The translations under genes and the position numbers were made by a program. Below are positions 53,409 through 61,432 of a DNA stretch of 64,000 nucleotides, in pieces. Location: assembly GCA_029211145.1 (NCBI GenBank), contig JARGEQ010000126.1, positions 248,001-312,000 of the forward strand, given 5' to 3'. The notes under the pieces were generated by a model. The model was not told where the DNA came from and ran no database searches. It saw nothing but the letters and a program-made list of their open reading frames with translations. Origin of the DNA: Marinimicrococcus flavescens (GTDB lineage: Bacteria > Pseudomonadota > Alphaproteobacteria > Geminicoccales > Geminicoccaceae). Within the stretch, counting starts at the first letter, position 1, and every line of letters begins with the position of its first letter.

Positions 53409-54449
53409 TCAGGAGCCGGCGGCCTTGCGGGCCTCCTCGAGCCAGCTCTCGACCTGGTCCTTGTTGGCCTCGATCCAGGCGTCGGCGTGGCCGAGAATGG
53501 CCTCCTCGCTGTCCTCGCCGGCCTTCATCTTCGCGTTCTGCTCGAAGATGGCGCCGATCGGGATCGACATGACCTCGAGCAGCTTGCGCACCGCCGGGTT
53601 GGCCTCGAGAAACTCGGAGTTGGCCACCGGGCGGATGTCGTTGGCGGGCCAGCCCATGGCGCAGGGATCGTTCACGCAGCCCTCGACGCCCGGGACGACG
53701 GTTGCGTCCTCGAACTGCTTTTGGTCCTCGGGCAGGTTGGGCTCGGGCACCTCGATCCACACCACGTCGGTGCCGGGAGCGAGCTCGCCCACCGTCCAGT
53801 TCGGCGTCCAGGTGTAGAACAGGATCGGCTCGCCGTTCTTGTAGCGGGCCACCGCGTCGGCCATCGAGGCCGAGTAGCTGGCCTTGATCAGGTTGATGTC
53901 GTCGCGCAGGTCGTAGGCGTCCATGTGGTGCGCGATCACCACCTCGCAGCCCCAGCCCGGCGGGCAGGCCACCATGTCGGCCTTGCCGTCGCCATTGACG
54001 TCGAAGGCCTCCTTGATCTCCGGCTTCTTGAAGTCCGCGATGTTGGTGATGCCGTATTTCTCTGCCGACTTCTTGTCGACGAGATAACCCTGAAGAGCAC
54101 CGCCCTTGGCAACATAGCCGATCTTCTCGGCCCCGCGCTCGAAGGTGCTCTCATAGGTGTTGTGGACAGGGAACCAGCCGTTCACCCAGAGATCCACGTC
54201 GCCCTGCGCCACCGAGGAGTAGAAGGGCGGGTTGTCGAGGGTGACCGGCCCGTCGATCTCGTAGCCCAGCTTCTCCATGGCGCGCTGATAGACCGCCGCG
54301 GGAAACCAGCCGGTGTCCCAGGTGGGGCGGGCGAGACGGATCTCCTTGCCCTCGCCCGGCATGTCGGCGGCCTGGGCAGCCCCGGTCAACGCCAGGGCGA
54401 TGATCCCGGCGCCCAGCGCCAGACGCTGCGTGATGCGATGAGTGGGCAT
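53409..54449 (-). CDS. proX: ProX-type glycine betaine/quaternary amine binding protein, copy 4
   Basis: 346 residues with signal peptide (ending AAQA before ADMPGEG) and a full ProX domain: TWDTGWF, VNGWFPVH, PPGWGCE, FYTWTPNW, EF-like loop DVNGDGKAD. By eye it is the closest relative of copy 1, differing at scattered positions (for example FPVH for FPLH and AIFEQNAKMKAGEDSEE), which suggests a relatively recent duplication. AGGGAG lies upstream of the ATG. Confidence 0.93.
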   Translation of the reverse strand: MPTHRITQRLALGAGIIALALTGAAQAADMPGEGKEIRLARPTWDTGWFPAAVYQRAMEKLGYEIDGPVTLDNPPFYSSVAQGDVDLWVNGWFPVHNTYESTFERGAEKIGYVAKGGALQGYLVDKKSAEKYGITNIADFKKPEIKEAFDVNGDGKADMVACPPGWGCEVVIAHHMDAYDLRDDINLIKASYSASMADAVARYKNGEPILFYTWTPNWTVGELAPGTDVVWIEVPEPNLPEDQKQFEDATVVPGVEGCVNDPCAMGWPANDIRPVANSEFLEANPAVRKLLEVMSIPIGAIFEQNAKMKAGEDSEEAILGHADAWIEANKDQVESWLEEARKAAGS

Positions 54450-54583
54450 ATGACGCTCCCTCTTTCTGTCTCTGCCTCTCCGCCGTCACCGCCACGGCAC
54501 CCTTGCCGGACGGTGCGGCTTCTCTCAGCCCGAGGTCGACATACCCTGCCCGCACCCCGGGGATCGTGCCTGCTCGCCGCGGA

Positions 54584-55633
54584 TCAGGAGCCGGCGGCTG
54601 CCCGGGCCTCGTCGAGCCAGCCTTCGACCTTGTCGCTGTTCGCCTCGATCCAGGCGTCGGCGTGGCCGAGGATCTCCTTCTCGCTGTCCTCGCCGGCGTT
54701 CATCCTCGCATTCTGCGCCAGAATGTCCCCCAAGGGCACCGACATGACCTCGAACAGCTTGCGCGCCGCCGGGTTCGCCTCGAGAAACCCGGAGTTCGCG
54801 ACCGTGCGGATATCGTTTGCCGGCCAGCCCATCCCGCAGGGATCGCTGGCGCAGCCCTGGACACCCGCAACGATCGTCGCCGCCTCGAACTGCTTCTGCT
54901 CGTCGGGAAGATCGGGCTCGGGCACCTCGATCCACATGACATCCTTGCCCGGAACGAGCGCGCCGACCGTCCAGTTGGGCGTCCAGGTGTAGAAGAGGAT
55001 CGGCTCGCCGTTCCTGTGGCGCGCCACCGCATCGGCCATCGAGGCCGCATAGCTGGCCTTGATCAGGTTGATGTGGTCGCCGAGCTCGTAGGCCTTCATG
55101 TGGTGGTCGATCACCACCTCGCAGCCCCAGCCGGGCGGGCAGGCCACCATGTCGGCCCTGCCGTCGCCATTGATGTCGAAGGCCTCCTTGATCTCCGGCT
55201 TCGCGAAGTCGGCAATGCTCGTGATGCCGAATTTCTCGGCCGAGACCTTGTCGACGAGGTAGCCCTGGATGGCGCCGCCCCTGGCGACGTAGCCGACCTT
55301 CTCGCCGCCACCTTCGAAGGTGCTCTCGAAGGTGTTGTGAAGCGGAAACCAGCCATCGACCCAGAAATCGACGTCGCCCTGCGCCACGGACGCGTAGAAG
55401 GGCGGGTTGTCGAGGGTGATGGGCCCCTTGATCTCGTAGCCCAGCTTCTCGAGGGCGCGCTGGTAGATCGCTGCCGTGAACCAGCCGGTATCCCAGTTGG
55501 CGCGCGCCAGCCTGATCTCCCTGCCCTCACCCGGCATCTCGACGGCCTCGACGCCACCGGCGAGCGCGAGGGCGAGCATGCCTGCGCCAAGTGCCAGTCC
55601 GTTCTTCATGCGGCGGTTCGCCATTCGATGCAT
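54584..55633 (-). CDS. proX: ProX-type glycine betaine/quaternary amine binding protein, copy 3
   Basis: 349 residues from the ATG at 55633; starts at 55624 or 55609 would also keep the signal peptide, and no good Shine-Dalgarno distinguishes them. Cage motifs VDGWFPLH, PPGWGCE and FYTWTPNW are intact; the EF-like loop is DINGDGRAD. With copy 2 it shares FWVDGWFP instead of LWVNGWFP, a change next to a ligand-binding Trp. EGGGEKVGYVARGGAIQG is its most divergent loop. Confidence 0.92.
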   Translation of the reverse strand: MHRMANRRMKNGLALGAGMLALALAGGVEAVEMPGEGREIRLARANWDTGWFTAAIYQRALEKLGYEIKGPITLDNPPFYASVAQGDVDFWVDGWFPLHNTFESTFEGGGEKVGYVARGGAIQGYLVDKVSAEKFGITSIADFAKPEIKEAFDINGDGRADMVACPPGWGCEVVIDHHMKAYELGDHINLIKASYAASMADAVARHRNGEPILFYTWTPNWTVGALVPGKDVMWIEVPEPDLPDEQKQFEAATIVAGVQGCASDPCGMGWPANDIRTVANSGFLEANPAARKLFEVMSVPLGDILAQNARMNAGEDSEKEILGHADAWIEANSDKVEGWLDEARAAAGS

Positions 55634-55805
55634 CCGTGTCTGTCTTCGCGTCGTTTGCTCGCGCCGGCACCTCGCGTACCGGCTGGTGGCAGGACTTGCC
55701 TCAGATCGGGCCGGATCATGGCGCCGGTCTCAAGAAAACCCTGCGCGGCCGGTGGCGGCTCCGGGCGAGGCGGGATGGAGCCTTCGGCCCCGACCCTCGC
55801 TACTC

Positions 55806-56846
55806 TCACGAACCGGCGGCGGCCCGGGCGTCGGCGAGCCAAGCCTCGACCTGCTCCATGTTCGCCTCGATCCACTCGTCGGCGTGGCGCAGAATGTCCT
55901 TCTCGCTGTCCTCGCCGGCATTCATCCTCGCATTCTGCGCGGAGATGTCGTCCAGCGGGATCGACATCACCTCCAGCAGTCGGCGCACCGCCGGGTTCTC
56001 GTCGAGGAACGCCGAGTTGGCGACAGGCCGGAGGTCGTTGGCCGGCCAACCCATCTCGCACGGATCGGCGACGCAGCCCTGCACGCCCGCAACGACGGTC
56101 TTGTCGAGATATTCGCTCTGGTCCTCGGGGAGGCTGGGCTCGGGGACCTCGATCCACACCACCTCCTCGCCAGGCGGCAGCACGCCGACGGTCCAGTTCG
56201 GCGTCCAGGTGTAGAACAGGATCGGCTGGCCGCTCTCGAAGCGGCTGATCGCATCGGCCATCGCGGCCGGATAGCTGGCCTTGATCAGGTTGATGTGCTC
56301 ATCCAGCCCGTAAGCGTCCATCTGGTGCTCGATCACCAGCTCGCAGCCCCAGCCCGGCGGGCAGGCCACCATGTCGGCCCTGCCGTCGCGGTCGGCATCG
56401 AAGGCTTCCTTGACCTCGGGCCTCTTGAAATCGGTGAGGTTGGTGATCCCGTACTTCTCGGCCGACTTCCTGTCGACGAGATAGCCCTGAAGGGCGCCGG
56501 CCTTGACGAGGTAACCGATCTTCTCGGCCCCCCGCGTGAAGGTGCTCTCATAGGTATCGTGGAGCGGAAACCAGCCATCGACCCAGAAATCGACGTCGCC
56601 CTGCGCTACCGAGGAATAGAAAGGCGGGTTGTCGAGGGTCACCGGGCGCTCGACCTCGTAGCCCAGCTTCTCCAGCACGCGCCGATAGACCGAGGAGGCA
56701 AACCACGCCCCGTCCCAATTGACGCGCGCCAGCCTGATCTCCCTGCCCTCGCCCGGCAACTCGGCCGCCTGGGCGCCCCCGCCAAAGGCCAGGGCGAGCA
56801 GCCCGGCTGCCAGTGCCAGACGCGGGGTCATGTGATGGGCGGTCAT
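55806..56846 (-). CDS. proX: ProX-type glycine betaine/quaternary amine binding protein, copy 2
   Basis: 346 residues with signal peptide (ending AQA before AELPGEG). Cage Trp motifs VDGWFPLH, PPGWGCE and FYTWTPNW are conserved. It departs from the others at the first motif (NWDGAWFASS instead of TWDTGWFPAA) and in the EF-like loop (DADRDGRAD, with Arg replacing Gly), so metal binding or ligand entry may differ. GAGAGGG lies upstream of the ATG. It follows three hairpins that separate it from copy 1. Confidence 0.93.
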   Translation of the reverse strand: MTAHHMTPRLALAAGLLALAFGGGAQAAELPGEGREIRLARVNWDGAWFASSVYRRVLEKLGYEVERPVTLDNPPFYSSVAQGDVDFWVDGWFPLHDTYESTFTRGAEKIGYLVKAGALQGYLVDRKSAEKYGITNLTDFKRPEVKEAFDADRDGRADMVACPPGWGCELVIEHQMDAYGLDEHINLIKASYPAAMADAISRFESGQPILFYTWTPNWTVGVLPPGEEVVWIEVPEPSLPEDQSEYLDKTVVAGVQGCVADPCEMGWPANDLRPVANSAFLDENPAVRRLLEVMSIPLDDISAQNARMNAGEDSEKDILRHADEWIEANMEQVEAWLADARAAAGS

Positions 56847-56912
56847 GCAGCACCCTCTCTTATCGATTCTTCCTGGAAGCTCCCGGACCGCGCAGCGTGG
56901 CGGCCCAGGGGG

Positions 56913-57018
56913 GCATGACGTCCTTCAGGCCGGAGCCGCAGCATGGTCGGCCTGAAGGACGTCATGCGCGCCCGGGCACGGCCCGGGCGGCACGGAACGG
57001 GGCACCGGGCCCCGTTCC
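56913..57018 (-). other. three consecutive perfect hairpins between proX copies 1 and 2
   Basis: In minus-strand order: a 10-bp stem (GGAACGGGGC at 56994-57003 with 57009-57018), a 9-bp stem (CGCCCGGGC at 56969-56977 with 56981-56989) and a 20-bp stem (56913-56932, GCATGACGTCCTTCAGGCCG, with 56948-56967). All are mismatch-free. The first begins 9 bases after the copy 1 stop codon. Confidence 0.9.
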
Positions 57019-57027
57019 TCATGAGGG

Positions 57028-58062
57028 TCAGGAGCCGGCCGCAGCCCGGGCCTCGTCGAGCCACATCTCGACCTGGTCCTTGTTGGCCTCGATCCAGGCG
57101 TCGGCGTGGCCGAGGATCTCATTCTCGCTGTCCTCGCCGGCGTTCATCCTCGCGTTCTGCTCGTAGATGGCGCCGATCGGGAGCGACATGACCTCGAGCA
57201 GCTTGCGCACCGCCGGATTGGCCTCGAGGAACTCGGAGTTGGCGACCGGCCGGATGTCGTTGGCAGGCCAGCCCATCTTGCAGGGATCCGCGACACAGCC
57301 CTCGACGCCCGAGACCACGGTGGCCTCCTCGAGCTGCTTTTGCTCCTCGGGCAGGTTGGGCTCGGGCACCTCGATCCACACCACGTCCTTGCCCGGGACC
57401 AGCTCGCCGACCGTCCAGTTGGGCGTCCAGGTGTAGAACAGGATCGGCTCGCCGTTCCTGTACCGCGCCACGGCATCGGCCATGGAAGCCGAGTAGCTGG
57501 CGGTGATCGGGTTGACGTGGTCGCGCAGGTCGTAGGCGTCCATGTGGTGGTCGATCACCACCTCGCAGCCCCAGCCCGGCGGGCAGGCGACCAGGTCGGC
57601 CTTGCCGTCGCCATTGGCGTCGAAGGCCTCCTTGATCTCGGGCTTCTTGAAATCGTCGATGTTGGTGATGCCGTATTTCTCGGCCGACGCCTTGTCGACG
57701 AGATAGCCCTGCAGCGCGCCGGCCTTGGCGAGGTAGCCGATCTTCTCCGCACCGCGCTCGAAGGCGTTCTCATAGGTATTGTGGAGAGGAAACCAGCCAT
57801 TGACCCAAAGGTCGACATCACCCTGCGCCACCGACGAGTAGAAGGGCGGGTTGTCGAGGGTGACGGGCCCGTCGATCTCGTAGCCGAGCTTCTCCAGGGC
57901 GCGCTGATAGACCGCTGCGGGGAACCAGCCGGTGTCCCACGTGGCGCGCGCGAGACGGATCTCCTTGCCCTCGCCAGGCTGCCCCGCGGCGGCCGCGGCA
58001 CCGGCGGTAAGGGCAAGAAGGGCCGCGCCCGTCAGCGCCAGCATGGTGCGGGTGCCTCGCAT
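57028..58062 (-). CDS. proX: ProX-type glycine betaine/quaternary amine binding protein, copy 1
   Basis: 344 residues from ATG 58062, preceded by AGGAGA at a good distance; an ATG at 58083 would add seven residues before the signal peptide. Signal ends AAAA before GQPGEG. ProX motifs: TWDTGWF, VNGWFPLH, PPGWGCE, FYTWTPNW, and EF-like loop DANGDGKAD as in E. coli ProX. First of six tandem binding-protein genes after the ATPase and permease genes, separated from the permease gene by two hairpins. Likely the primary receptor of the ProU-type transporter. Confidence 0.94.
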   Translation of the reverse strand: MRGTRTMLALTGAALLALTAGAAAAAGQPGEGKEIRLARATWDTGWFPAAVYQRALEKLGYEIDGPVTLDNPPFYSSVAQGDVDLWVNGWFPLHNTYENAFERGAEKIGYLAKAGALQGYLVDKASAEKYGITNIDDFKKPEIKEAFDANGDGKADLVACPPGWGCEVVIDHHMDAYDLRDHVNPITASYSASMADAVARYRNGEPILFYTWTPNWTVGELVPGKDVVWIEVPEPNLPEEQKQLEEATVVSGVEGCVADPCKMGWPANDIRPVANSEFLEANPAVRKLLEVMSLPIGAIYEQNARMNAGEDSENEILGHADAWIEANKDQVEMWLDEARAAAGS

Positions 58063-58096
58063 GATATTCTCCTGCAGTTTCATCGAAAATGGTGCA

Positions 58097-58149
58097 GGCG
58101 GCGCCGGACGCCGCCTTGAAGAACGGCCGCCCCGAAAGCCGGGGCGGCC
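58097..58149 (-). other. two hairpins between the permease gene and proX copy 1
   Basis: Stem 1 (minus-strand order): 9 bp, GGCCGCCCC at 58125-58133 with 58141-58149. Stem 2: 7 bp, GGCGGCG at 58097-58103 with 58109-58115. The first begins 12 bases after the permease stop. Hairpins at this kind of junction often set different mRNA levels for membrane and binding components. Confidence 0.65.
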
Positions 58150-58160
58150 CGTCGATCGGC

Positions 58161-59111
58161 CTACTGGCCGGCCGCTGCTTCGGCCTTTTGGCCGCGGCCT
58201 CCAAGAAGACTCCGCGCCACGCCCCGGAAGGTCCAGCCGTTGGCCTGGGCCGGCGTGGGGGCGCCCATCGCCTGGGTGACGCGATCGAGGATGATCGCGA
58301 GCAGCACGATACCGAAGCCGCCCAGGAAGGCGCGGCCGACATCGAGGCGGCCGAGGCCGGTATAGACCGTGAGGCCGAGGCCGCCGGCGCCGATCAGCGC
58401 AGCGATCACCACCATCGACAGCGCCAGCATGAGGGTCTGGTTGAGACCGGCCATGATGGTGCGCATGGCGAGCGGGATCTCGATCTCGATCAGCACCTGC
58501 CGGCGGGTGGCGCCGAAGGCGTAGCCTGCCTCGACCATCTCGCCCTGGACCTGGCGGATGCCGAGATTGGTGAGGCGGATCACCGGCGGCAACGCAAAGA
58601 CGATCGTGGCGATGACACCCGGCACCATGCCCACGCCGAAGAGCATCACGATCGGCACCAGGTACACGAAGGTCGGGATCGTCTGCATGATGTCGAGCAC
58701 CGGCCGCAGGCCGCCGGCGAACCGGTCGGAGCGGGCGGCGAGGATGCCGAGCGGCACGCCGGCCACCGCGCAGAACGCTACCGCGGTGATGACCATGGCC
58801 AGCGTCGTCATGGTCTCTTCCCAGATGCCCACCATGTCGATGAGCAGCAGCGAGACCGCGGTGAGGATGCCGACCCCGCGCCCGGCGATCCGCCAGGCGA
58901 GGATGGCCGCGACCAGCCAGAAGATCGGGAACGGGACTGCCTGGAGGAAGCCGTCAATGCTGTCGAGCAGCGCGTCGACCGGCGCCTGGATCGCCCGGAA
59001 GGCCGGACGGAAGTTGGGCACCAGCCAATCCTTGACGAACCACTCGACACCGTCGTCGAGGGGCAGCTTGCCGTAGGTCGAAGGACGGAACAGGTCTAGA
59101 AAACCGGACAT
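58161..59111 (-). CDS. proW: ProW-type ABC transporter permease (glycine betaine/proline family)
   Basis: 316 residues with about six to seven membrane helices and an N-terminal extension (MSGFLDLFRPSTYGKLPLDD) typical of ProW/OpuAB. The ATPase-contact EAA loop reads EAGYAFGATRRQVLIEIEIP, and TIPTFVYLVPIVMLFGVG is family-specific (in part). It starts 21 bases after the ATPase gene stop. Forms the membrane channel for betaine-type osmolytes delivered by ProX proteins. Confidence 0.95.
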   Translation of the reverse strand: MSGFLDLFRPSTYGKLPLDDGVEWFVKDWLVPNFRPAFRAIQAPVDALLDSIDGFLQAVPFPIFWLVAAILAWRIAGRGVGILTAVSLLLIDMVGIWEETMTTLAMVITAVAFCAVAGVPLGILAARSDRFAGGLRPVLDIMQTIPTFVYLVPIVMLFGVGMVPGVIATIVFALPPVIRLTNLGIRQVQGEMVEAGYAFGATRRQVLIEIEIPLAMRTIMAGLNQTLMLALSMVVIAALIGAGGLGLTVYTGLGRLDVGRAFLGGFGIVLLAIILDRVTQAMGAPTPAQANGWTFRGVARSLLGGRGQKAEAAAGQ

Positions 59112-59132
59112 GCAGGAAAACCTCGATTGAGC

Positions 59133-60374
59133 TCAGGCCGCGTCGTGGGAAGGAGCGGTCGGGGCGGCTGGCCGCTCCGCTTCCGCCTGTTCCTCCTCCG
59201 GCGCGTCGCCTCCGCTCAGATGCGAGAACACCGCCTGGGGATCGACGATCCCGGCCAGCCGGCCCTTCTCGTCGAGGACGGCCACCGGCTCGCCCTTGGC
59301 GAACAGCGAGAACGCGTCGTGCAGGGACACGTCCTCCGGTGTCGTCTGCATCTCGTCCGGAACCAGACGCTCGAGATGCGGGCGTCCGCCCTCGGCCAGC
59401 GCACCCTCGCTCAAGAGGCCCTTGAGCTTGCCGCGCGCATCGAGCACCGGCAGCGCCGAATAAGGCGCCTGGGCGATCTTGCGGCGGGCCGAGGCGAGGT
59501 CGTCGCGGCCCAGCACGATCGGCTCGACCTGCTCGGCGATCGAGCCCATCGTCACCACCCGCGCCCGGTCGACGTCCTGCACGAAGGCGCGGACATAATC
59601 GTCGGCAGGGTCCGTGACGATCGCCTGCGGCGGCCCCACCTGGACAAAGCCGCCGTCGCGCATCACCGCGATCTGGTCGCCCAGCTTGAGCGCCTCGTGC
59701 AGATCGTGGGTGATGAACACGATGGTGGTCTTGAAGTCGCGCTGCAGGCCGATCAGCTCGTCTTGCATCTCGCGGCGGATCAGCGGATCGAGCGCGCTGA
59801 ACGGCTCGTCCATGAGCAGGATCTGCGGCTCGGCCGCCAGCGAGCGGGCGATGCCGACGCGCTGCTGCATGCCGCCCGAGAGCTGGCTGGGCAGGCTGTC
59901 GGCCCAGGCGCCGAGGCCGACCGCCTCGAGGGCGCGCATCGCCTTGTCGTTGCGGTCCTTCTTGCTCAGACCGCGCAGCTTGAGCGCGAAGGCGGCGTTC
60001 TCGAGCACCGTGCGGTGCGGCAGCAGCGCGAAATGCTGGAACACCATCGCCATCTTCGAGCGGCGTATCTCGCGCAGCTCGCTGGGCCCCGCCGCGGTGA
60101 CGTCGGCGCCGTCGATGATGATCTGGCCGCTGGTGGGCTCGATCAGCCGGTTGAGGCAGCGGATCAGGGTCGACTTCCCCGACCCCGACAGCCCCATCAC
60201 GACGAAGATCTGCTGCTCCTGCACGGAAAAGGAGATGTCGTTGACCGCGACGACGCCCTGCGTCTCGCGAAAAACCTCGTCCTTTTCCTTGCCGGCGCCG
60301 GCAAGCTCGGCCGCCTTGTCGGCGTCCGGGCCGAAGATCTTGTAGAGGTTTTTGACGACGATCTTGTCTTGCAT
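59133..60374 (-). CDS. proV: ProV-type ABC transporter ATPase with CBS domains
   Basis: 413 residues. Walker A GLSGSGKST at 61-69, signature LSGGMQQRVGIARSLA from 165, Walker B LLMDE at 186-190, and the ProV-type insertion before Walker A (FGPDADKAAELAGAGKEKDE). A C-terminal CBS pair (about 285-400; YSALPVLDARGKLKGLLSE in part) in OpuA/ProV senses ionic strength or nucleotides and gates transport under osmotic stress. A Glu/Ala/Pro-rich tail follows. First gene of the nine-kilobase transporter and proX operon. Confidence 0.95.
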   Translation of the reverse strand: MQDKIVVKNLYKIFGPDADKAAELAGAGKEKDEVFRETQGVVAVNDISFSVQEQQIFVVMGLSGSGKSTLIRCLNRLIEPTSGQIIIDGADVTAAGPSELREIRRSKMAMVFQHFALLPHRTVLENAAFALKLRGLSKKDRNDKAMRALEAVGLGAWADSLPSQLSGGMQQRVGIARSLAAEPQILLMDEPFSALDPLIRREMQDELIGLQRDFKTTIVFITHDLHEALKLGDQIAVMRDGGFVQVGPPQAIVTDPADDYVRAFVQDVDRARVVTMGSIAEQVEPIVLGRDDLASARRKIAQAPYSALPVLDARGKLKGLLSEGALAEGGRPHLERLVPDEMQTTPEDVSLHDAFSLFAKGEPVAVLDEKGRLAGIVDPQAVFSHLSGGDAPEEEQAEAERPAAPTAPSHDAA

Positions 60375-60391
60375 ACCGCCCTATTTCGTCG

Positions 60392-60397
60392 GTTATA
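60392..60397 (-). promoter_or_regulatory. possible -10 element upstream of proV
   Basis: On the minus strand TATAAC lies 18-23 bases before the proV ATG in a locally AT-richer patch; no convincing -35 is seen at 17 bases. The roughly 190-base gap up to cobK holds no other clear feature. Confidence 0.25.
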
Positions 60398-60568
60398 CCG
60401 CGCAAACCAAGCGGCCGAATGTCTCCGGACCGAGGGCTCTCGCTGCAGAGCAGATGAGCCTCAGATCGCATTAGACACACTCGACGCCTGCGAAGCCTAT
60501 GGCGGCTCACAGCACTCATTTTCTGTTGTCGGTCTGCCAGCGTGAAACTGACGGATCCGACGAAGATG

Positions 60569-61399
60569 TCAAGGATTCATATTCCAGCCATGCAACAATG
60601 CTTGTTCATGACCGTCCTGCTCCTCCAGCAACCGGCCCAGCCAGGCGAGGCATTCGGCAGGCGTCCCGCGGGGGCCGGCAGGCGGCGTCGGCCGACGGAT
60701 CATCACCACCGGAAGAGCCAGAAGCCGGGCCGCCAGAAGCTTGCCGAAACCCGCTGCACCGCCAGTTTCCCGTATCAACAGCGCATCAATCCCGAGAGTT
60801 CCCAGGAAGGCCGCCTCGACGGCCGCCTCGCAAGACGGCTGCCCCCATAGCCACAGCACGTTGCAAGGCAATGGCGAGGGCCTGTCGGGGGCGCGGATCA
60901 CGAAGCGAACGGGCGCCGCCCGCGCGAGGCGCACAAGATCGCGCCGCCCCACCGTGGCAAGCACCCGGCGCGTGCCCGCTGGCAGAAGCCGCACCCCCTC
61001 CTCCACGCTATCGACCTCGAGCGCCGGCGCGCCTGCCAGAGGTGGCCATGGCGCACGCTCGACCTTGAAGCGCGGCACCCCGGCCAGCCGGCAGGCCGCG
61101 GCGGCACCGGCCGCGAGCCGCATCGCGAAGGGGTGCGTGGCGTCGACCACGGCGGCGATGTGGTGCAGGGCCAGATAGCGGGCAAGCCGCTGCGTGCCGC
61201 CGTCATCGCCCACGAGGAGGGGGCCGGGCGGCGGCGCCGGGGCAGGCTCCGGGGAGGGCAGCGAGCCCACCGGCTGGGCCAGCCGCCGTGCGCGAAGGCC
61301 GGCCGTCACCGTGGCCGCCTCGGGCGTGCCGCCGAGCACCAGAACCCTCGGCGGCACGGATGCGCGCCCGGCCCTGCTGTCATATGCTGTCTCACGCAT
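60569..61399 (-). CDS. cobK: precorrin-6A reductase CobK/CbiJ
   Basis: 276 residues. Family motifs: VLVLGGTPEA (NADPH-binding start, about 19-28), VVDATHPFA (86-92 for DATHPFA), and near the C-terminus LLIRETGGAAGFGKLLAARL followed by LPVVMIRRP, the diagnostic end of CobK. It reduces precorrin-6A in B12 corrin-ring synthesis. A strong AGGAGGAGG precedes the ATG. It is divergent from the CobB-like gene with only 33 bases between starts. No other corrin-ring genes are in the window. Confidence 0.92.
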   Translation of the reverse strand: MRETAYDSRAGRASVPPRVLVLGGTPEAATVTAGLRARRLAQPVGSLPSPEPAPAPPPGPLLVGDDGGTQRLARYLALHHIAAVVDATHPFAMRLAAGAAAACRLAGVPRFKVERAPWPPLAGAPALEVDSVEEGVRLLPAGTRRVLATVGRRDLVRLARAAPVRFVIRAPDRPSPLPCNVLWLWGQPSCEAAVEAAFLGTLGIDALLIRETGGAAGFGKLLAARLLALPVVMIRRPTPPAGPRGTPAECLAWLGRLLEEQDGHEQALLHGWNMNP

Positions 61400-61432
61400 G
61401 ACCTCCTCCTAGCATGGACACCGCCAGGGCGC

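Noticed and set aside
60544-60572. TTGACA on the minus strand as a -35 for proV
   Set aside because: It overlaps the cobK stop region and there is no -10 at the proper distance.
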